Below are positions 7,859-16,576 of a stretch of DNA of 64,000 bases, in pieces. The notes under the pieces are model-generated. The model saw only the letters and a list, made by a program, of their open reading frames with translations. It had not been told where the DNA came from and did not search any database. How positions within the stretch are numbered: position 1 is the first letter of the stretch; every line of letters begins with the position of its first letter. The stretch is from Candidatus Limosilactobacillus merdigallinarum (GTDB lineage: Bacteria; Bacillota; Bacilli; Lactobacillales; Lactobacillaceae). The stretch spans positions 1 to 64,000 of the forward strand of contig DXFH01000019.1 in NCBI GenBank assembly GCA_019114515.1. The letters run 5' to 3'. Position numbers and translations under genes: made by a program.

Positions 7859-9016
7859 ATGGAATTTGTTGGTGCTTTAGCTTTAATCCTGTTAGGCACT
7901 CAGTTAGTGGGACAATTATGCATTCGTGCAGGAATTCCCGACGTCATTGGCCAAATTGTCTTTGGCATTATAGTGGGGCCGGCTGTTCTAGGGTTGGTGC
8001 AGCCTAACGCCATGATCAATGAATTCCAAGAGATTGGTGTGATCATTTTGATGTTCATTGCTGGTCTCGAAAGTGATTTGAGCCTCCTCAAAAAGTATTT
8101 AAAACCAGCAATCGTGGTGGCTTTGTTAGGAATGCTGCTGCCGGTAATTGTGATGGGCATTGCGGCGGATATTTATGGGATGCAGTGGTTTGAATCCCTG
8201 TTTATTGGGGTGATTTTTTCGGCAACATCAGTCAGCATTTCTGTCGCCGTTTTACGAGAATATAACCAATTAGGCAGTAAAGAAGGTGCTACGATCCTTG
8301 GTGCGGCCGTGGCTGACGATATTGGCGGCGTAATTGCGTTAAGCCTGTTAATTGGAATGATGAACAATCAGGGTGATAATGCAGGCAAGCATAATTTACC
8401 GCTGACTTTGATTATGCAGGTTGTCTTTTTTGGCGGTACCTACCTGTTGATTCGTTGGCTTGCTCCTTACATGATGCATACTAGTGAGCGCCTGGAAACA
8501 GTAGCCGCGCCGTCCGTCATGGCGATGGTTATTTGCTTAGGAATGGCTGCACTGGCAGATGCTGTTAACTTAAGTGGTGCAGTCGGCTCATTCTTTGCTG
8601 GCATTGCAGTTGCTAATACCAGAAAACGCGCTACGGTTAACCGTAGTTTTGAACCGATTGGCTATGCCATATTTATTCCGATTTTCTTCGTAAACGTCGG
8701 ATTAAGCATGCGTTTTGACCACTTCCTTAGTTCACTAGGATTTATCGTTATGATGACGATCTTAGCTTGTCTCACGAAACTGTTTGGCTGTGGTGGTGGA
8801 GCCAAACTGATGGGCTTTAATTTTGACAGCTCCTACATTATCGGCAGCGGCATGATTGCTCGTGGAGAGATGGCTTTGATCACTGCACAGGTCGGCTTTC
8901 AAGCACATCTGTTATCGGAAAAATATTATTCTGATATCATTACGGTAATTGTGCTAGCAACTTTGTTAGCACCGTTTATCTTGAAGCACTCCCTACGTCG
9001 CGTTCATGATCGTTAA
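7859..9016 (+). CDS. CPA2-family cation:proton antiporter
   Basis: 385 residues with about 12 membrane helices and no cytoplasmic TrkA-N domain. This fits the NapA/KefB-like Na+(K+)/H+ antiporters of the CPA2 family. The AVADDIGGVIAL segment (about residues 143-154) carries the paired aspartates used for ion exchange in this family. Other markers are FIAGLESDLSLLKKY and the late ARGEMALITAQVGF. GGAGGA precedes ATG 7859, and TATAAT at 7810-7815 is a likely -10 box. It probably exports Na+ or K+ for pH and salt homeostasis and is likely cotranscribed with the hydrolase gene 14 nt downstream. Confidence 0.87.
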   Translation: MEFVGALALILLGTQLVGQLCIRAGIPDVIGQIVFGIIVGPAVLGLVQPNAMINEFQEIGVIILMFIAGLESDLSLLKKYLKPAIVVALLGMLLPVIVMGIAADIYGMQWFESLFIGVIFSATSVSISVAVLREYNQLGSKEGATILGAAVADDIGGVIALSLLIGMMNNQGDNAGKHNLPLTLIMQVVFFGGTYLLIRWLAPYMMHTSERLETVAAPSVMAMVICLGMAALADAVNLSGAVGSFFAGIAVANTRKRATVNRSFEPIGYAIFIPIFFVNVGLSMRFDHFLSSLGFIVMMTILACLTKLFGCGGGAKLMGFNFDSSYIIGSGMIARGEMALITAQVGFQAHLLSEKYYSDIITVIVLATLLAPFILKHSLRRVHDR

Positions 9017-9030
9017 GAGGTGAAAAGAAA

Positions 9031-9906
9031 ATGAAAAAGAACCGCGGACTCATTAGTTTAACCGTCATTATAGCTATCCTTGTTGGTGGATTTGCATACT
9101 ACAATGGCTCATTGTTGCGTACGTCTGTCCGTCATCAGCAAGCTAAGAATGCACCGACTGTGGGTACGCCCACCTTCTTTTTTCATGGTTATGGCAGTAG
9201 CTACCATGCCGAAGAATACATGGTTAATGGTGCCATTAAAGAGGGCTTGCTTAAAAAAGATGACGTGTTAATTGCGCATGTGCGGCCAAGCGGTAAGGTC
9301 ACAATTAGTAGCAAATGGAAGGCCCATGTAGCGCACCCCGTGGTCGAGGTGAATTACGATAATCCGCGCGTAGGCAATAGGCATACAGATGCACGCTGGG
9401 CACGCAACGTGATTGTGAGTGTACAAAATCGTTACCGCTTTAAGAAGGTCAACCTGGTGGGCCACTCGATGGGGAACCAAGATATTGCCTTTTACCTGCT
9501 GTACTACTATCGCCAAGATAAACAATTACCACGTCTGAATAAGCAAGTGGCTCTAGCAGGTCCATTTAACGGTTTGGTAATGGATGATGACAACAAAAAC
9601 AACGACCGGGTAGACAAAAATGGGAAGCCTAATAATATGCAGAAACAGTATAAAGAACTGCTGTCTTTACGTGATTTCTACCCCCGGTCGGCGGAAGTAC
9701 TGAATGTTTATGGCAATAAGGGACATGGCACGGATGGTGATTTGACAATTCAGTCTGCGCAATCATTGCGCTACCTTTTGAACAACCGTCCGAAGTCATA
9801 CCAAGAAAAAGAGATGCATGGCAAATACGCGTCACATAGCCGCTTGCATCATAATGACGATGTAAATGCGCTGCTCTACAACTTCTTATGGAACCATGCC
9901 GTCTAA
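9031..9906 (+). CDS. DUF915-type alpha/beta hydrolase, membrane-anchored or secreted
   Basis: 291 residues. An N-terminal hydrophobic segment (GLISLTVIIAILVGGFAYY) after two lysines is a signal peptide or anchor, so the enzyme acts outside the membrane. The fold motifs are HGYGSS (oxyanion region), GHSMGN (Ser nucleophile elbow, about residue 147) and a late His in SRLHHND. This matches the lactobacillus DUF915 hydrolases of unknown substrate. AGAGGTG lies upstream of ATG 9031, 14 nt after the antiporter stop, so the two genes form an operon. Confidence 0.82.
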   Translation: MKKNRGLISLTVIIAILVGGFAYYNGSLLRTSVRHQQAKNAPTVGTPTFFFHGYGSSYHAEEYMVNGAIKEGLLKKDDVLIAHVRPSGKVTISSKWKAHVAHPVVEVNYDNPRVGNRHTDARWARNVIVSVQNRYRFKKVNLVGHSMGNQDIAFYLLYYYRQDKQLPRLNKQVALAGPFNGLVMDDDNKNNDRVDKNGKPNNMQKQYKELLSLRDFYPRSAEVLNVYGNKGHGTDGDLTIQSAQSLRYLLNNRPKSYQEKEMHGKYASHSRLHHNDDVNALLYNFLWNHAV

Positions 9907-9909
9907 AAC

Positions 9910-9951
9910 AAACAGCACCGCCTAGCAAATAATGCTGGACGGTGCTGTTTT
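9910..9951 (+). terminator. Bidirectional terminator between the hydrolase and helD genes
   Basis: AAACAGCACCG stem pairing with CGGTGCTGTTTT, A/T-rich on both sides, between convergent genes. Confidence 0.8.
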
Positions 9952-9977
9952 ATAATGGGCAAATTAATGATGCAGCC

Positions 9978-12284
9978 TTAATTCAGTTGGTGAGTAATCT
10001 TTAAGTGACGACAAGCTTTATCAGTAAAGACATCAGACACTGGGCCAAGACTGAGAATGCTTAATTGGTGCATTGCCCGACTGGCCATTGTGTACAGCAA
10101 ACCAGTAGCCTTTTCTCCGAGTGCCTGAGCACTGCTGTTAGCAATAATGACAGAATCAAATTCCAGTCCCTTGGCTAGGTAGGCCGGTAAAACAAGAACA
10201 CCATCAGGCATTTGCTTATTATGAGCGTTAAGGCAGTGAATGTTATCAAAATAACGATGGATTAATGAATAAATTGATTGTGCCTGCTGTTCAGTACGGG
10301 TCAAGATTGCCACGGTCGGATACTGCGCAAGTCCTTGGTTAACGGCCTGAATCAAATCTTTTTCCCATTGGTCGTGATGGTAGGACATGGTGAGACTTGG
10401 CTTCTCGCCATGCCGGTTAAAAGCATGGATCAAGTCGCCATCAGGCAACAATGACTTTGCAAATGAAGTTATTTCATAAGTGGAACGATAGCTTTGTCGC
10501 AGGGTGATTAAACGGGGGTGTTTCGCGTGCAGTTCTCTGGATAAGCGCTGCAGCAAAGCCTCGGGCAAAGACAAAGGGTAAAAAAGAGCCTGTTCGCTAT
10601 CTCCCAGAATGGTGAACTTGGCATTGGCGAATACATGGCGGAAGTACATGAGCATAGCAGGTGAGTAATCCTGCATTTCGTCAATAAATACGTATTGGAA
10701 ATCATGGTTTTGCCCTTCACCAGTGATTAAGTCCCGTAAAAGCATCAGCGGTGCCGCATGCACAAGCTTTAACCGGTGATATTCCCAATCATGCTGGAAG
10801 TCTTTGATCAATGCAGCAATCAGTTCATCATCAATTTGCTTTCCCCAGCCATGATTATTTCCCAGGAAATTTTGATATTGCGCATTGAAATTCAAAAAGT
10901 AGTTATTGTAAATTGCGTCAGCAACTATGCGCAGACGTTCATGAGCTAAACGACGGGCGAGGTAGCGATTCATCGCTTGCTCATCTTTGAAATTATCTAG
11001 GTGATGTTTACCCATTAACCGGCTAATTTGTAAACGAGTAAGGTCGTTCAACTCTTTTTGCAGCCAGTCTTTGTTGGCCTCCGTCCGCGTACGTGCTTGC
11101 AATTCGCGAATGAGACGATTTTTGGTGCGTACTAAACGGTCTGGAATACTCATTGCTGCCGGCTGACGTGCGAAAATATCAGCGACGTGCTGGGCAGAGA
11201 AGAAGGTCTGCTGCCGGAAAGTAATGTCGCGGAAAAAGAGTTCATATTGCCCATCTTGCACCTGCTGACAATAGTCAATCACGGCTTGCATGAAAGCGGG
11301 TGATTCCATTACCGCTTGCGTTGGGCCACCATCCATGCCAACTTTTTCATAACGATCAAAGATGGACTCCACATTCAGCCCCTCAAAGCGCCGTTTTAAA
11401 AAGCCATCGAGGGTTACTTGCCGCATGTTTCGTTCACCTAAGCTTGGCAAAACTTGGGAAATATATTGGCTAAAAAGCCGGTTAGGTGAAAACAGTACAA
11501 TTTGATCCGCATTCAAAGATGCCTTTGCGTGGTAAAGCAGGTAGGCGATGCGCTGCAAAATAGTAGAAGTCTTGCCGCTACCAGCAACCCCTTGAACGAT
11601 CATGAGGTCACTGTCAGTGTTACGGATAATATCGTTTTGCTCATGCTGGATGGTAGCCACGATGTTTTGCATGTACTGATCATCGGTATGACCCAGAGCA
11701 CTTTGCAGCATTTCGTCACCGACTGTTTCGTTAGTGTCAAACATGTTGGTGATTTTGCCATCAACGATCGTGAACTGACGTTTCTTTAATAGTTGCGTTT
11801 GCCGAAGACCACTGGGTGTCTGGTAACTCACAGTACCCAAAGTACCGTTGTAATAAATTCCGGAGATTGGGGCCCGCCAATCGTAAACCAAGAAATCGGT
11901 ACGATCATCGTTCATTAATGATGCGACCCCAATATAAAGACTTTCTTGTTCGTCTTCGCCAGGGTCTTTGATATCAATTCGCCCAAAGTAGGGTGATTTT
12001 TTCAGGATTTCCAATGTATGCAGCTGTCGACGCAGGATGTCTTCATTTTCGGCTGCCCGGGAAACTAACTGTCGTTGCTGTTCGATCGCTGATCGTGATT
12101 CGGCAATATCATCAACTTCGTACCGGTTGATGGAGGCATTTTCACTGTAGTTTTTTTCAACGGCACGGGTTTCTTTGTGCGCGGCTGCCAATAATTCCTT
12201 GGTATGGCCAATTTGGACGTTGATTTGTCGAATTACATCGTCAACTCGTTTTTGTTCTTGCGCTAGTTCTGCCTGATCTGCCAA
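9978..12284 (-). CDS. helD: HelD-like RNA polymerase recycling ATPase (UvrD/Rep superfamily)
   Basis: 768 residues. HelD removes stalled or post-termination RNA polymerase from DNA using a superfamily 1 ATPase core. The N-terminus (first about 90 residues) is a coiled coil, as in HelD secondary-channel arms. Walker A is GVAGSGKTST (about residue 240) and the Walker B region is FIDEMQDYSPAM. The insert between helicase motifs replaces the DNA-contacting parts of true helicases. The reading frame opens earlier at TTG 12302, but AAAGGAG lies inside that stretch, nine bases before TTG 12284, which is therefore the preferred start. Confidence 0.88.
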   Translation of the reverse strand: MADQAELAQEQKRVDDVIRQINVQIGHTKELLAAAHKETRAVEKNYSENASINRYEVDDIAESRSAIEQQRQLVSRAAENEDILRRQLHTLEILKKSPYFGRIDIKDPGEDEQESLYIGVASLMNDDRTDFLVYDWRAPISGIYYNGTLGTVSYQTPSGLRQTQLLKKRQFTIVDGKITNMFDTNETVGDEMLQSALGHTDDQYMQNIVATIQHEQNDIIRNTDSDLMIVQGVAGSGKTSTILQRIAYLLYHAKASLNADQIVLFSPNRLFSQYISQVLPSLGERNMRQVTLDGFLKRRFEGLNVESIFDRYEKVGMDGGPTQAVMESPAFMQAVIDYCQQVQDGQYELFFRDITFRQQTFFSAQHVADIFARQPAAMSIPDRLVRTKNRLIRELQARTRTEANKDWLQKELNDLTRLQISRLMGKHHLDNFKDEQAMNRYLARRLAHERLRIVADAIYNNYFLNFNAQYQNFLGNNHGWGKQIDDELIAALIKDFQHDWEYHRLKLVHAAPLMLLRDLITGEGQNHDFQYVFIDEMQDYSPAMLMYFRHVFANAKFTILGDSEQALFYPLSLPEALLQRLSRELHAKHPRLITLRQSYRSTYEITSFAKSLLPDGDLIHAFNRHGEKPSLTMSYHHDQWEKDLIQAVNQGLAQYPTVAILTRTEQQAQSIYSLIHRYFDNIHCLNAHNKQMPDGVLVLPAYLAKGLEFDSVIIANSSAQALGEKATGLLYTMASRAMHQLSILSLGPVSDVFTDKACRHLKITHQLN

Positions 12285-12455
12285 AGCGATCGCTCCTTTC
12301 AAATGCTAACTAATTTTATCACGCTCATTGATGGTCTTAAAAAGAAATGAATTTTGCACTGAGAAGAGTTTAGTAATGTTTCAATGGTCATAAAATGGTA
12401 ACATTAAAGAGATTGAAAAAACGACTAATTCACAAAGTAAAAGAGGTGATGAGCC

Positions 12456-13400
12456 GTGGAAAACCTTGCAATTGTTGATCTGGGGTCGAATTCTGCCCGA
12501 ATGGCGATTACCAGAATCAACAACGATGGCTGCTTTCATGAGATTAAGCGGGTGAAAGAAGATACACGTTTATCTGAGGGCATGGGTGCGGAAAAAGTAT
12601 TGCAGGAACCAGCAATTGAGCACACAATTCAAGCTTTAAAACGGTTCAAAGAGGTATATCAAACTTATCCGAATCTTAAGGTGGCTGGCATTACCACGGC
12701 GGCAGTAAGGCAGGCTAAGAATCAACAGGAATTCTTACAGCGGGTCAAACAAGAAGTGGGACTAGATCTGCGTGTCCTGTCTGGTCGACAAGAGGCCTAC
12801 TATGACTATTTAGGAGTAATTCGGACGCTGAAAATGGACCATTGTTTGATCCTGGATGTTGGGGGTGCGAGTTGTGAGCTGGTTTTAGTTCAGCATCGTC
12901 AAGCACGTGATTTGATTTCCATCCCATTTGGCGCGGTTAATCTATCCGAACAATTCCACTTAAGTGGTTACGTACGCTCGGCTGATTTATTCCGTGCACA
13001 GACACTGGTGACCGGGCGGTTGAATAAGATTCCGTGGCTGCGATATGCTAACCGGGTGCCAATTGTGCTGCTTGGTGGTGCTAATCGTACTTTAGCGCGG
13101 ATGACAAAGGCATACCGTCATCAACACTCCCGTAGCATTCATGGTTACCGGCTGACTTCACGGGTAGTTTATGCGACCTACCGCGAGTTGTTAAACCGGA
13201 ATTTAGCGCAGCGCAAACATATGCCGGGGCTGGAGCCAGACCGGGCAGATATTATTGTCGGTGGCATGTTGCCTTTGATCTGTTTACTGCAGCGTAATAG
13301 TGACGGTCGCGTGATCTTTTCGGAAAGCGGTGTTCGTGAAGGAATTATTACTGAATACATTCAGCAGCGGGACCATAAAAAGGGTAAGAATAATGACTGA
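12456..13400 (+). CDS. Ppx/GppA-family exopolyphosphatase
   Basis: 314 residues of the actin/ASKHA-like phosphatase fold. Phosphate-1 motif IVDLGSNSARM is at the N-terminus, and phosphate-2 motif LDVGGASCELVLV lies around residues 132-144. The family hydrolyses polyphosphate or (p)ppGpp. This is the short form lacking the C-terminal HD domain. The start is GTG 12456 behind AAGAGGTGAT. It is the first gene of a four-gene unit with mvaA, an HExxH protein and a sirtuin; the next gene overlaps it by 8 nt. An inverted repeat TAATGTT / AACATTA (12374-12406) lies upstream. Confidence 0.85.
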   Translation: MENLAIVDLGSNSARMAITRINNDGCFHEIKRVKEDTRLSEGMGAEKVLQEPAIEHTIQALKRFKEVYQTYPNLKVAGITTAAVRQAKNQQEFLQRVKQEVGLDLRVLSGRQEAYYDYLGVIRTLKMDHCLILDVGGASCELVLVQHRQARDLISIPFGAVNLSEQFHLSGYVRSADLFRAQTLVTGRLNKIPWLRYANRVPIVLLGGANRTLARMTKAYRHQHSRSIHGYRLTSRVVYATYRELLNRNLAQRKHMPGLEPDRADIIVGGMLPLICLLQRNSDGRVIFSESGVREGIITEYIQQRDHKKGKNND

Positions 13401-14640
13401 TCAGCGACCTTTTTATCGTTTAACGCCGGAAAAGAGGCGTGAGCGATTGGCACAACAAGCCAATTTAAGTAAAGAACAACTGGACTGTTTGCAAAAGCAG
13501 TCCAGTCGTTTTGGTAATGAACTAGTAGAAAATTATGTGACCGATTACCGCCTGCCAATGGGGGTGGTGACTGGCTTGATGGTCAACAACAAGACGTATA
13601 CGGTGCCGATGGTGACGGAGGAACCTTCCGTGATTGCTGCGGCAAATAATGGGGCGAAACGGGTCCGTTTATCCGGTGGTTTCCATGCGGAAAAGCAAGA
13701 GCACCAAGTTATCGGCCAAGTGATCATCAGCCCGGTTAAGGATTCAGCTAAGTGCATACGCTGGTTAGCCCAGCATACTGCGGAGATGATTAAAGTAGCG
13801 AATGCGGTTCGCCCGTCGTTAGTGAAACGCGGCGGTGGTGCGTGGAAAATTGAAGTCCGGCCACTTCCTGATTATCTTAGTGTGGATATTTATATTGATG
13901 TACAAGAAGCAATGGGCGCTAATAGTGTTAATACGATGGCAGAAGCAGTTGGTCAATACCTAATCAACGAGGGCTTTCCTGTTTTGACGGCTATTTTAAG
14001 CAACCTTTATTTGGGAAGTTTGCAAAAGGTCAGCTGTTTGGTTCAGACTGACTATCTAAAGACGGCAGCGATGTCGGGATTACAAGTAGCTAAGCGGATT
14101 GCTAGCTTGAGTAAACTGGCCCAAGTTGATGTATTACGAGCAGCAACGCACAATAAGGGTATTATGAATGGTATTGATGCCGCAGTCATTGCTAGCGGTA
14201 ACGATTGGCGTTCAGTAGAGGCTAGTGCCCACGCCTATGCTGCCTATGGTCATCCCTATCATGGACTGGCTACTTGGCAATTAACCAAGCAAGGCTTGCG
14301 TGGGGAGCTAACTTTGCCAGTATCATTAGGTGTCGTTGGCGGATCGATTAAATTAAGCCAACAGTCCAAGATTAACTATCAGATTAGTGGGATCCGAACA
14401 AGTGCTGAACTGGCGGCAGTCGTTTTAAGCATCGGACTAGCACAAAATCTCGCAGCATTGCGGGCGTTAGCGACGACTGGAATTCAGGCGGGCCACATGC
14501 AGTTGCAATACCGATCATTGGCCGTTAGTGTGGGTGCCAACGCCGATGAAGTGGATAAGGTAGTTGACGCTTTAAAGCCAATGGACCAAGTTGATCAAGC
14601 AGCTGCAAAAAAAGTATTGCAAAAGATAAGGAGAGAGTAG
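13393..14640 (+). CDS. mvaA: Hydroxymethylglutaryl-CoA reductase, class II
   Basis: 415 residues. It converts HMG-CoA to mevalonate and shows the organism uses the mevalonate route to isoprenoids. Class II motifs include the AMGANSVNTM loop around residue 176 and GGAWKIEVRPLPDYLSVD just before it. The C-terminal small domain is complete. ATG 13393 overlaps the end of the ppx gene. The frame opens earlier at 13330, but that stretch is ppx coding sequence without homologous character. It belongs to the ppx-mvaA-HExxH-sirtuin operon. Confidence 0.9.
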   Translation: MTDQRPFYRLTPEKRRERLAQQANLSKEQLDCLQKQSSRFGNELVENYVTDYRLPMGVVTGLMVNNKTYTVPMVTEEPSVIAAANNGAKRVRLSGGFHAEKQEHQVIGQVIISPVKDSAKCIRWLAQHTAEMIKVANAVRPSLVKRGGGAWKIEVRPLPDYLSVDIYIDVQEAMGANSVNTMAEAVGQYLINEGFPVLTAILSNLYLGSLQKVSCLVQTDYLKTAAMSGLQVAKRIASLSKLAQVDVLRAATHNKGIMNGIDAAVIASGNDWRSVEASAHAYAAYGHPYHGLATWQLTKQGLRGELTLPVSLGVVGGSIKLSQQSKINYQISGIRTSAELAAVVLSIGLAQNLAALRALATTGIQAGHMQLQYRSLAVSVGANADEVDKVVDALKPMDQVDQAAAKKVLQKIRRE

Positions 14641-14643
14641 GAA

Positions 14644-15615
14644 ATGCCAGAAGAGATTAAGCTGAACGCGGCATCACAAAGTTTATTGGATCAAGTGAAT
14701 GAACTATTCCCGCGTGGAAACGTATTTGTTCAATTTGATGAGCAGCAAAAGAGCGGCTACGTTCGCCACGATCAAGCAAAAACGGGTACCTTGCCAGGCG
14801 GCATTTGTATTACGGTAACGGATGTCACGGCACCTAATTACACTGCTTCACATGAGTTACTGCACCTACTGATGCTTTTGCGCGGATTTCCGCAGATCTT
14901 TTTTAACTTGTCGCTGGGTAAGGAAGAATTGGATGATCAGTTGATGCTGATATCCACTGACCTCTATGACACGGCCATGCACCGGGTGGTTGTTAGCGAA
15001 CAACGTAAGCACAATCTAATTGATGAACAAGTGGAGGAAGAGTATTTAAGGGGCATCAAGGCAACTATTGATCCCGAAAAGGATGGTAATGATGGCATGG
15101 GAACCCTGCGTCTTTTAACTTTATTGGATGCCATGGTTTTCTATGGTGATCATTTGGACCAATATAGTGCTCAATTGCAAAAGGACTACCCAATTGCTTA
15201 TCAAGCTGCCGCTAAGATGTATCAGGAAATGATGAAGCACGACATTAAGTCTCCTTTTGATATGCGGCGGCAAATTGTGCTTTTATACCGGCTTTTTGAT
15301 CAGCAATTGCTGAATTGGGGATTACCCGCTGTACATAATAACGAGTTTACGACCCTGAACCCGGTTCTTTCTAAACGCCAGCTTCACTTGCAGGTTCGCC
15401 AGGTGTTTGAAATTTTTCACTCTGATATGAAAGATCGTCATGGTCATAGCGATATCTATGTCGGCTTAATGCGCAATGATCATCAAAATTCTTTTGTGAT
15501 GAAAGCACCAAAGGGTACAGGTGACGCACGTGCCCAAGCATTTGTTAAAATCTATGATGAATCGGTTGCCAAATTATTAACCAATTTGAACATGCCATAT
15601 GGGGTAAGGAAGTGA
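14644..15615 (+). CDS. Conserved protein with HExxH motif, unknown function
   Basis: 323 residues, no signal peptide and no membrane segment, so probably cytoplasmic. Residues 67-77 read TASHELLHLLM, a perfect HExxH with flanking hydrophobics as in zincin metallopeptidases. A strand-like ICITV precedes it and an acidic helix (LGKEELDDQLM) follows that could give a third ligand. I do not recognise a named family with certainty; some lactobacillus entries carry the label IpaB/EvcA, which says nothing about function here. AGGAGAGAG lies upstream of the ATG and spacing to mvaA is 3 nt, so it is translated with mvaA and the sirtuin gene. Confidence 0.75.
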   Translation: MPEEIKLNAASQSLLDQVNELFPRGNVFVQFDEQQKSGYVRHDQAKTGTLPGGICITVTDVTAPNYTASHELLHLLMLLRGFPQIFFNLSLGKEELDDQLMLISTDLYDTAMHRVVVSEQRKHNLIDEQVEEEYLRGIKATIDPEKDGNDGMGTLRLLTLLDAMVFYGDHLDQYSAQLQKDYPIAYQAAAKMYQEMMKHDIKSPFDMRRQIVLLYRLFDQQLLNWGLPAVHNNEFTTLNPVLSKRQLHLQVRQVFEIFHSDMKDRHGHSDIYVGLMRNDHQNSFVMKAPKGTGDARAQAFVKIYDESVAKLLTNLNMPYGVRK

Positions 15616-15619
15616 TCAA

Positions 15620-16321
15620 ATGGCTGTTGAAGAACAATCTTTATTTGATAATGCACAGCATATTGTTTTCTTAACTGGTGCCGGTGTTTCGACCGCATCC
15701 GGCATCCCAGATTTCCGTTCGCAAAATGGATTATATAAGCAAAATAAAAATGCGGAATACTATCTCAGTCACCGCTACTTTGAGTCGGATCCGGAAGGCT
15801 TTTATGAATTTTGCAAAAAGAACCTTTACTTTCCGGATGCTAAACCCAATGTAATTCACCAAAAACAGGCTGCCTTCACTAAAGAAGGTAGGGCAACGGT
15901 GATTACGCAAAATATCGATAACTTATACGAAGAAGCAGGGACCGAGAACCTGATTGATTTTCATGGCAATCTCTACAATGTCTACTGTGAAAAGTGTGGT
16001 GAAACAGTGCCGGTTGCTGAATACCTGCAGAGTCGCATTCACAGCAAAGATGGTGGCAATTTGCGACCAGATATTGTTTTGTATGATGAAGGCATCAAGC
16101 AGGACAACATCTCGCGATCGCTAAACGCAATGGCTAACGCGGACTTGGTAGTTATTGTTGGGACTTCGATGAAGGTTTACCCGTTCGCCGGGTTACTGCA
16201 ATATGCTAACCCGAATGCCCAAATTGTGGCGATTAACCAGCAGACACTGGATTTACCAGTGAAATTTACAATGATTCAGACGGATGCAACCAAATATTTT
16301 GCTGATCTGGAAGTTAAATGA
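15620..16321 (+). CDS. Sir2-family NAD-dependent protein deacylase (sirtuin)
   Basis: 233 residues. Rossmann NAD motifs are TGAGVSTASGIPDFRS (about residues 15-30), TQNIDNLYEEAG and the catalytic His in IDFHGN (about 115). The zinc-binding region has one pair, CEKC (about 125), but the second CxxC expected before LRPDIVLYDE is absent (SRIHSKDGGNLRP there). Sirtuins remove acyl groups from lysines and link acylation to NAD status. It is the last gene of the operon, 4 nt after the HExxH gene, followed by a terminator. The incomplete zinc module suggests a divergent sirtuin class. Confidence 0.87.
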   Translation: MAVEEQSLFDNAQHIVFLTGAGVSTASGIPDFRSQNGLYKQNKNAEYYLSHRYFESDPEGFYEFCKKNLYFPDAKPNVIHQKQAAFTKEGRATVITQNIDNLYEEAGTENLIDFHGNLYNVYCEKCGETVPVAEYLQSRIHSKDGGNLRPDIVLYDEGIKQDNISRSLNAMANADLVVIVGTSMKVYPFAGLLQYANPNAQIVAINQQTLDLPVKFTMIQTDATKYFADLEVK

Positions 16322-16344
16322 TAGACTATTGTTAATTTGAAAAA

Positions 16345-16375
16345 CGGTGCAGTTAATGGCTGCACCGCCTTTTTT
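16345..16375 (+). terminator. Intrinsic terminator of the ppx-mvaA-sirtuin operon
   Basis: CGGTGCAG stem with CTGCACCG and a 7-nt loop, then CC and six T. Confidence 0.85.
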
Positions 16376-16504
16376 GTATTAATTCTGAAACTGGAGCGTA
16401 ATCACTTTGTGTGCAACTTATTTTTGCTAAGACAAACTTCATTTAAGATTGGCGAGTTTTAATAGGTTGCAATCACAGGTCAATATGATTTTTGGTAATC
16501 AAAC

Positions 16505-16530
16505 ACTACCTACAAGGTGGTTAGTAATAT
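16505..16530 (+). promoter_or_regulatory. Possible operator and -10 box before the MFS exporter gene
   Basis: Inverted repeat ACTACCT / AGGTGGT with 3-nt spacing, followed at once by TAATAT (16525-16530). The arrangement would suit a local drug- or stress-responsive regulator, but no such regulator gene is adjacent. Confidence 0.3.
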
Positions 16531-16576
16531 TATGTCTTTTAGTTTTAGATAAATAGCAGAACTAGGAGGATTAAAA

